Assembly (NCBI RefSeq): GCF_000972845.2
Contig: NC_040018.1
Coordinates: 310,001-374,000, forward strand
Direction: 5' to 3'
DNA from: Larimichthys crocea
Taxonomy: Eukaryota > Chordata > Actinopteri > Sciaenidae
DNA: 64,000 bases
This document shows, piece after piece, positions 56,701 to 64,000 of the stretch (within the stretch, counting starts at the first letter, position 1; each line of letters starts with the position of its first letter). The notes under the pieces were generated by a model that did no database searches, was not told the DNA's origin, and worked only from the letters and a program-made list of their open reading frames with translations. The position numbers and the translations under genes were made by a program.

Positions 56701-59700
56701 CCTAAGTGGATGGATTGGTATTAGTCGGTTACTAGCCTTGTAAAAAAGAACTACATTTATTGAGGGGGATACTTGAGGCAGAAAGGGTTAGTTCTACCAA
56801 GTAAAGCTAATATGAGGCATGTGCACTGTATAGTATTTATTTTGTTTTTCAATGAATCCAGGCCAGAATTCAGTCCTTAAAATGTCAAAACATTCTCTAA
56901 AAATGACAAACAGCACAAGATGAGAAGAAAGGGATTGTTAGGCTTTAGGCTGTTAGGAGTTTTTGGTTGCAAAAACTGAAAATTAGGTTGCCATTTTTAG
57001 TCACCTTATAATTTTAATAATTATATGATGCAGTTATACGTCAGCTTCATAATGAAAATAACCGGACAAAATTCTTTGTAGTTTGTGATGTTGATGGATT
57101 GGTCAAACTTTTCGCTCTTCATCAAACAACTTCATCTCTAAAAGGGCTGTGCGTGCGCTGGTAAATGCACTAGTGCAGGTACAGCATTGCCTGGTTTACT
57201 TTCACACAAAGTGGATTTATTTCAGGCTCCTTGTTTTGTCACTCTTATTTTCTGTATGTGTCTATAAGTGTTTGCTCCTACCAAAGGCCAAGAATTGGAT
57301 TCCAATTTCCTCTAAATTGTTGCCAGTGGCAACATGGCATAAGTTACTGTTGATCCCTGTATAAGTACTACCAGCAAAACCTAAATCAATCAAATCTCTG
57401 ATATATTTCAAATCTTTCATTCAGGCAGAGCATCACATGAAAGGTGCCATGACTGCAAGGTATCCAAGCTCTAATTTTAAACTATACACTCTGGAAAAAG
57501 GACACAAATCTGAAATAAAACTGTTCCCTTTGGCTATGTTGCCATCATGTTATTCAGTGCATGACAGGGCATCTACTACACTCCCTGAGCCATAACATTA
57601 TATGACAGAATACATTTAAAACTAAAGCTAAAGAAACACAGGAAATGAAATTTACTGGTTTATGTTTACTGAGGGACTCATTCAAGTGCTCCTGTAGGTA
57701 ATATCTTGGCTCAATAGGCTACTATGGCTGTATAAGTAAGCCTTATTTTTGACAACATGAGAATGTTTATTTTATGGATACCATTATGGTATATGTTCAC
57801 TATGTTTATTTATATGTCATATTATTGTGTCTACGCACCAAGCTCTAAGGTCCTTAGCCCTGCTGTGGCTTTCCAAATGATGAAACCTCGGCTTCCTTCC
57901 TGCCTTGTGAGCAGAGGCGGTGCAGACTTTACCTTTCAACACAGCTGCATCTGTGACACTGTGAGAAAATCGCATCCCCCCCGTTTCTGCTTCACATGTA
58001 ATCTATTAGATAGGTTTTTAATGTTAGCTGGAGTTACTCAGTGAAAATGAATTCACGTGTGCTGTCATCTGTTCCGTATATGTCACGTTAGGCTCATCTT
58101 CCTCAGAGAGTTGTCGCAATAGGTGTAAATCTCTCATAAAGCAACTGCAACAACTGTTGTGTTGATGAGAATCTGCAGTAGCCCCTTATTTGTTTAGTAT
58201 AAAATTACCAAAGTGATTGTTTACCATCTGCACATTAAGTTAACTGTGATGAAAACATGGGATATCTTCATTCTGATGTGCAGCTATAAAGCTTTACTTT
58301 GAGGACTGTTAGGTTTTATAGTCCTCACAGGTCTATAGAGAGAGAGAAAACCAAAATGTATCAGATTTATACTCAGTATGAAGTAGATTGACATATTTTT
58401 GGCACCTGCAATGTCTTGTACATTTTAAATGAAAATTTTAATAATCAAAGGAGACAGAGAATTTCCCCAAACATTGAAGGGATCTGTTAATCAGTCTATC
58501 ACCAAGCCTCTGGTCTAAAGAGCACAAAAGCTTTTAACCTTGCAGAAATGGTAATATAAGATGTAAGCTGTGGATAGCAGAGCAACCGGGCTGGCAGATT
58601 CTAAACTTAGGGCCAACATTCTTGTCCCCTGAGTTGAAAGTAAACTGCCTTTGAGCATGAAAAAGTGATTTCTTAACAGAAAAACATCTCAGATTCAAAG
58701 GGTAGAACTATCTAGGAAGTGTAGGAAGAACATCAGCTTTGACCTTGTGTGGCATCAAAAAGCCCATAAATATTAAAAAAGTCTGTGTCGGATCCTTTGC
58801 CCTCAACAGTGCTTGGAAAGGTCACAGCCCAATCGAGTCTAAATCTGTTTTCTAACACCAAAAGATGACACCTTGTGTATGGCGTGTAAGGTCTCTGCTT
58901 GAGCAATGTTATCGTCGTCATTCTGTGCAAAATAACTCAGTATCCCAGCAAACGATGCCTTCCATCCACATTATAATATGAGCAAAGATATTATTTGTAA
59001 AATAATACAATATTGAGTAATATTTATTTAAAACTTTCTCTGCAAAATTCTATTCATATTCTGCATAATGTATTATTATGTTTACCGGGAAGGTGGAAGG
59101 AAAGAAAGAGGGGACTCCCTTGCAGAGCATCAACTCTATAGCTATAGCGGAATATGTGCATTGCAAGGATGGCTCATAAATCACAAAGGTATGTCATTCG
59201 TTGTCATGACACGTATACATAAATCCTCCTCTTTTATATTGCATTAAAGTGTATTTTTCTGTCAAGACATTTGTGTATTCTAATCTAACGCTAGTGTGAG
59301 ATACTCTTGCACATGCAGTGAGAGAGAAGAGAGGAAACAAATATTACAAAATGCAGAAGCGTCTAAGTGCATTGTCAAAACCAGTAAGAGTTAATCGGAA
59401 TTGATCCTCATGTAGCAGCAACACTCAGGAAATCCATCCATTGATAAACACTTTCTTGAGAAAGTCACGCTGTGGCTCCAGTGGTGGTGTTTCGTTTCCA
59501 TTTGTGAAAATAAGCCAGCAATTTATTTCTAATCCAGAAATGGTAGCAATGGGCTAAACACAATAGTGTCTGCATTGCTTCTCTCACTATGATTTATGAG
59601 ACAGAATCTCAGTATATTTCTTTGGCGATAATAAGAAAATACAGCAATAAATCTGGAAATGTCAGGCAATTTTGTTATCACCTTGTTGGAATATCTGAAT

Positions 59701-62700
59701 ATATTATCGGAGGAGGATAGAAGAGGAGAGGAGAGGGGAAACATGTTAGACATAGGATTGTTGGTGTTCAGTGAGCGTTTGCACAATTGTTTGTGCCACT
59801 ACCGCTGCACTGTAAAGACAGTAGAGCCTTTGGTGATATACATTTGCTAATTCCAGCCTTTCTGATGCTTTTTTATGTATATTAAAAGTATTTGGGATTT
59901 TGGACCGTTGAATGGCCAAAACAAGCTATTTGAAGGCATTACCTAGAGCTATAAGAAATTGCGATCAAAAAAATAATAATCTAGTAATGAAAATAAAGTC
60001 CTATTAGAGACATACCTTTGTTGCTGATTTGTCAGATTACAGACCGCAGAGGCACAAGGCGTGTTTCACAATAACAGAATCTTTCCTATTGTGTCGTATA
60101 CATCATATAATTATGTATAATCACTGTGTAATGACATAATTACACTGCTGTAACACAGGATAGCTGCTGAACTACGCTATTTATGTGCTCGCCCTTCCTA
60201 TAGCGGTGACCAGTAATCACTTGGGATAAATAAAGCCCACATGCACAGTCTTGTTCCTGGACATGCTTGTCATCATTGCAAAGGTCATTGAAGCCCCCAC
60301 CCTGCCATCCCCGCACCGCCCCGCTGTCACTCCCTCACACACACACACACACACACATGCACACGCGAGGAGAACAGAGCACACAAGGAAGAGAGGCTGG
60401 TATGGAGATCACTAGCTCATTTGTCTCTTTATCAGACTGTGTCTCCCTCTCTCCAGAGGAGGTGTCTGTTTGAAGAATGTGCCACGGTTGGGAGGATGAA
60501 TTTGCATGATGAACTTGGAATTTATTTATTTATTTTCCATCAGGCAGCACCCCACCATCTTCCCCATTCCTAAAAAACTGATTTCCATTATACGCTGGGC
60601 AGCTCCAGATTCTTTGTCAGTTAAAGGCAATGTCTTAGATAATGATTGTGCCCCTTAAGCTGTCACACATTGAAAAGCACAGATTTGTTACACTTCTGCA
60701 GAAACACTCAAACATAAATTCTCAGCGTAGCACTGTAAAGTATCATAGCTTTTAAGGCAGCGCGCATTAGGTTGGCCATCCACTGGCAATATCAATAAAA
60801 TGCACAAGAACATCTGAAGAATATGTTACGATGTAGGTGTGCTAAGTGAGTGAGATACAGTCTGATTACAGGGATCACACTTTGTTTCACTTTGTCTTAT
60901 GATAAATGTCAAACATTGACTTCTCAGCTAAGCATCTCTTGTGTCATTGGAAATGGATACTGTAGATGGAGAAGCACTTCCCCCAGAGAATTCATTTTCA
61001 CAGATGTTTCAACAATACTAAAGCCTCCTCTTCGAACCTAGGATGATAGCTTTAGAGCTATAAGATCATCTTAAGACAAGGAATTACTTTGTCATCACAA
61101 CTATAAATACAGTAACTACAGCTGCATCTGGAGGCATTTTCAGACTGATCTTTCCAACAGTAAATATTACGACCACTCAAATTGTGTTTAGTTGACAGCA
61201 TATACACGCGTGTGACCTATAGAGGGATGGAAGAGGGAGAAGCAGTAAGACTTTTATAAGATTGTGACAGCCATTTGATGAGAACATTGATCTGTACCTC
61301 GTTACACAGACATGTTGAGGAACTGACAACCGCCTGCCTCTTTTTACTGCTGTCGCTTTATGGCAGCAGTAGAAGTGAAAGGTGAAATTCTTTTTTTTTT
61401 TCTAGTTCCTGTAATACCTTGTAAATTACTACCAATTCCCACTTGTCAGAGATGAATACATGTGATAAATCATGGCCAGCATCAACAGTTGTGTGATCAT
61501 CCTACTCGTCACAGTCTTCTGCGTGTGTGCTGCTAAAGAGTGACATGGTTTGAACCACTGGGGCACATAGCTTCAGGATTATAAGCTAAAGTCATTTGGT
61601 TTCCTTGACAACAATGTGGAAGTTTAGCAAATGTGTTGACAGTGCTGAAACCAGAATTTCTGCTCCTTCTGCTGGAACTAGTCAGATTTATTTAAATTTT
61701 TTGTTTTGCTTTTGTTTAAAGTATATGAAATTTGATGTTGTGTTCCAGAGCACCGACTAATTCAGCTCATTTGCTTCTGCAAACTTTTAATCCTCAAACT
61801 AAGGGTGCACTTGCATTCACAGCGTACAAGAAAACGTGACAGACACACCATAGCAGAAAGCGCCGACATTAACTTTCATCCATTCTTCAGAGCAATGTTT
61901 GTATTACTGTAAGCAGCAATAAGCAATTACATATTGATTCACAAAGGCTATGAGTTTGTGCAAACATGAATCCAGACAAACGTGAAGGAAAACACATACT
62001 CCAATTGCATCATTATTTATTAATCATCATACATGTGCAACCCATTGCATGTGTATGTATGTCTTTTACCATCCAAGCAACGTTGTTGTCTCACGAGACC
62101 TCATTTATAAAGCTTGTGTTTATAAAATAAAAATCCAGATAGCTATTGCCATGCATATGTAAGAATATGTAAAATTAACTTGACATTGTATTGCACCTAT
62201 ACAGGCAAGAGAACGTGAGGACATTTCATATGTAGTGTGAGCGCATGCACGTGTATCAAGTCAGTGTTATTGTAGGTTTGTGGTATGGTAAGAAAAGGAT
62301 AACATAAAGAGGAAGGACAGTGCTCAAACCCATTAGCAAGTGCAATAAACTTAATTGAACATGAAATTAATTGAGTCCATCTCTCTCGCCTTAATCGGAG
62401 GATAGTCACATGCATTTTTTATGGGATATGATCTACAGCATCTATATATAATATTTCTAGTCATTTGCAGTTCAATAAGTGGAGATTGTTGTTCATTTTC
62501 ACTGACACCAAAGTCATGTAGGTGATTTTGAAAACTACAGTTTCTTACATCATGGGTTTCAATTTAGTTTCTCAGTTATGATGGCACTTGCTGTTTCCCT
62601 TTATTTATTTATTTATTTAATTTTTTTTTTTTCAAATCTTCCTTTGAGCATTTTTAAAACTCATATTAGCCTCTTCATGCCAGAAATACCATATATTTTC

Positions 62701-64000
62701 TTAGTGATGTGCTAAAAAGAGAAAAGGTAAAATTGGTCCTATTAGTAAGCCAGTAGACTCTCATATGAGTGGACCAGCCAAGTGGCCACTGTTAAAACAG
62801 TGCACTGAAGAGGAAGGAACATGAACTGAAAACGGCAGTTTTGTTTTTTTGTTTTTTATACTTTGCCTGCTTTGTATATAATTCTCATTTTATGAGTATG
62901 ATGTATCTCTAAAGTGGCCCCACTGCCGAGAGTCTTATACCGCCCAATTAGAGTTTGTATAATGGCACTAGTGTATTATGTTGTCATAGCCTTTCTAATG
63001 TGCCTGCAATTTAGAATAAACAAAACACACCAAACTTGTGGGTATTTGAACAAAAGTAGGTTAGAGTTAGATTGCACAGTGTGTGACTTCAAGTAAATAG
63101 CTAGTACAATGGCTTATGTGAATTATGTATTTTATGCAAATATTCCTTACTGCCATTCATGTTCGCAGCTGTGTTTTTAATGACGTATCGCGTTCTGTGT
63201 GCTATTATCTATAGTAGACCAGAGTAAAAGCAAATGTTAGTGTTTACATTCTGTACAGTTTTGCAGGTAATCAGATGATACATTTGATATATTATATTAA
63301 AAACATGTACTAAAATAATCTCTATGCTCTATTGTGTTTGTGCCCTTGTTGACAATTCAACTTACTATACAAAGTCTAATAAATGCCCATTCATAAAAAT
63401 CCATAATTTTATTGATTGTTCAGTTCCTTGGCAAACACTGAAGTAGATCTATACATAACTATTGCCTATTGTTACTGTGACTGCCTCCCTCTGCGCGACG
63501 CAGCTGTCCTTTTTTCAGTCGAACACCTTGTTATCTTGATTGTGTGAATCTGCCCCTAGCTGAAGTCAGCTAAAACATTAATTGGACACAGAGAAAAGTT
63601 CACATTCCTTCCAGCCGTTCGTTGCGCAACCTTCCATTATTTATGTTCCCTGATGTGAGAATTCCCTTTGATAGAACCAATCAATGATCACTTTGAACAC
63701 GGTCTACCTAAGGAAAGATGGCAGAGGACGCTATTGAAAGAACAAGAGAATAGGCAGTCCTAAAATTCAATTTGGGTGATGGAACCTGTCCAGGCAAATG
63801 GAGAAAAAAAAATTATACGTGTTGACTTTGATCCCTGCTGAGGCACCTGCACCCTGGACTTTCTCAACGTGAGGTAACTTTACAGGACTTCACTTACAGA
63901 GGCCTATACTGCAGTATTCCTCCCAGTAACGTGCAACTCTCAACATTGAGAGCTGATGGGATGTTTTTTTTCTATACCGTATGTGTTGTATAGGGCCTGA
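53771..64000. other. Long non-coding, mostly single-copy DNA with small tandem tracts
   Basis: No gene is supported. I see a TTG run at 54063-54080; a GC-richer patch at 54990-55250 with a GTTAGCT/AGCTAAC inverted pair (open 107-codon frame, not credited); adjoining T13 and A13 tracts at about 56497-56527; a GA-rich tract at 59705-59742; (CA)n at 60336-60357; TTTA runs at 60520-60536 and 62600-62632; and the palindrome GTTGCGCAAC near 63622. Stretches at 57830-58100 and 63480-63700 are repeat-free and might be conserved non-coding sequence. Confidence 0.35.
60336..60357. repeat. (CA)11 microsatellite
   Basis: Pure 22-bp CA run followed by TGCACACGCG. Confidence 0.9.

Overview
The window is 64 kb of AT-rich vertebrate DNA, almost certainly from a spiny-rayed (percomorph) teleost fish. 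It carries GATA, CA/GT and AT microsatellites, tRNA-derived and mermaid-type SINE pieces, a broken Tc1/mariner transposase gene, a hAT element with intact ends, CR1/L2/Rex1-type LINE debris, and several dispersed repeats I know from percomorph genomes. Repeat names come from memory of the families and were not searched. I found no rRNA, canonical tRNA, CRISPR array, bacterial-type operon or full-length protein-coding gene. Most open reading frames are under 100 codons and look like chance or repeat-derived frames.

Layout. 0-5 kb: a GATA tract, then an 835-bp hAT element (2438-3272) with matching ends and a perfect 8-bp target duplication, followed by a perfect 41-bp tandem duplication. 5-9 kb: repeat-dense, with a GGTCTT/GGTCTC minisatellite, a diverged repeat pair, a short inverted-repeat element (7421-7700) and another (8023-8928) split by a nested mermaid-type SINE. 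9-25 kb: mostly single-copy non-coding DNA with a tRNA-type SINE (11.0 kb) and further repeat pieces. 25-30 kb: homopolymers, a 27-bp palindrome, a candidate solo LTR (27255-27847) and a dispersed repeat. 30-34 kb: a repeat-poor stretch that may hold conserved non-coding sequence, then microsatellites. 34.3-35.6 kb: a decayed LINE ORF1 with an SGNH-esterase-like domain. 37.5 kb: an isolated TATA/TCT core-promoter-like cluster.

The most gene-like place is 43.2-43.95 kb. A CpG-rich segment is flanked by a plus-strand candidate first coding exon (strong start context, clean GTAAGC donor) and a minus-strand exon-like stretch ending at GTGAGT. A possible downstream minus-strand exon lies at 41.07-41.15 kb. 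This looks like a bidirectional promoter whose two transcripts run mostly outside the window or through long introns.

From 44 to 51 kb there are repeats, a 22-unit TATC tract, the truncated Tc1 gene (47.5-48.5 kb), a LINE reverse-transcriptase C-terminal fragment and a minus-strand tRNA-type SINE. From 51 to 64 kb the DNA is mostly single-copy, with one unexplained minus-strand open frame (51.5-51.8 kb) and a SOX-POU-like motif pair in an enhancer-like block (53.3-53.8 kb). The setting is intergenic or intronic DNA with one probable divergent promoter. I see no novel multi-gene system.
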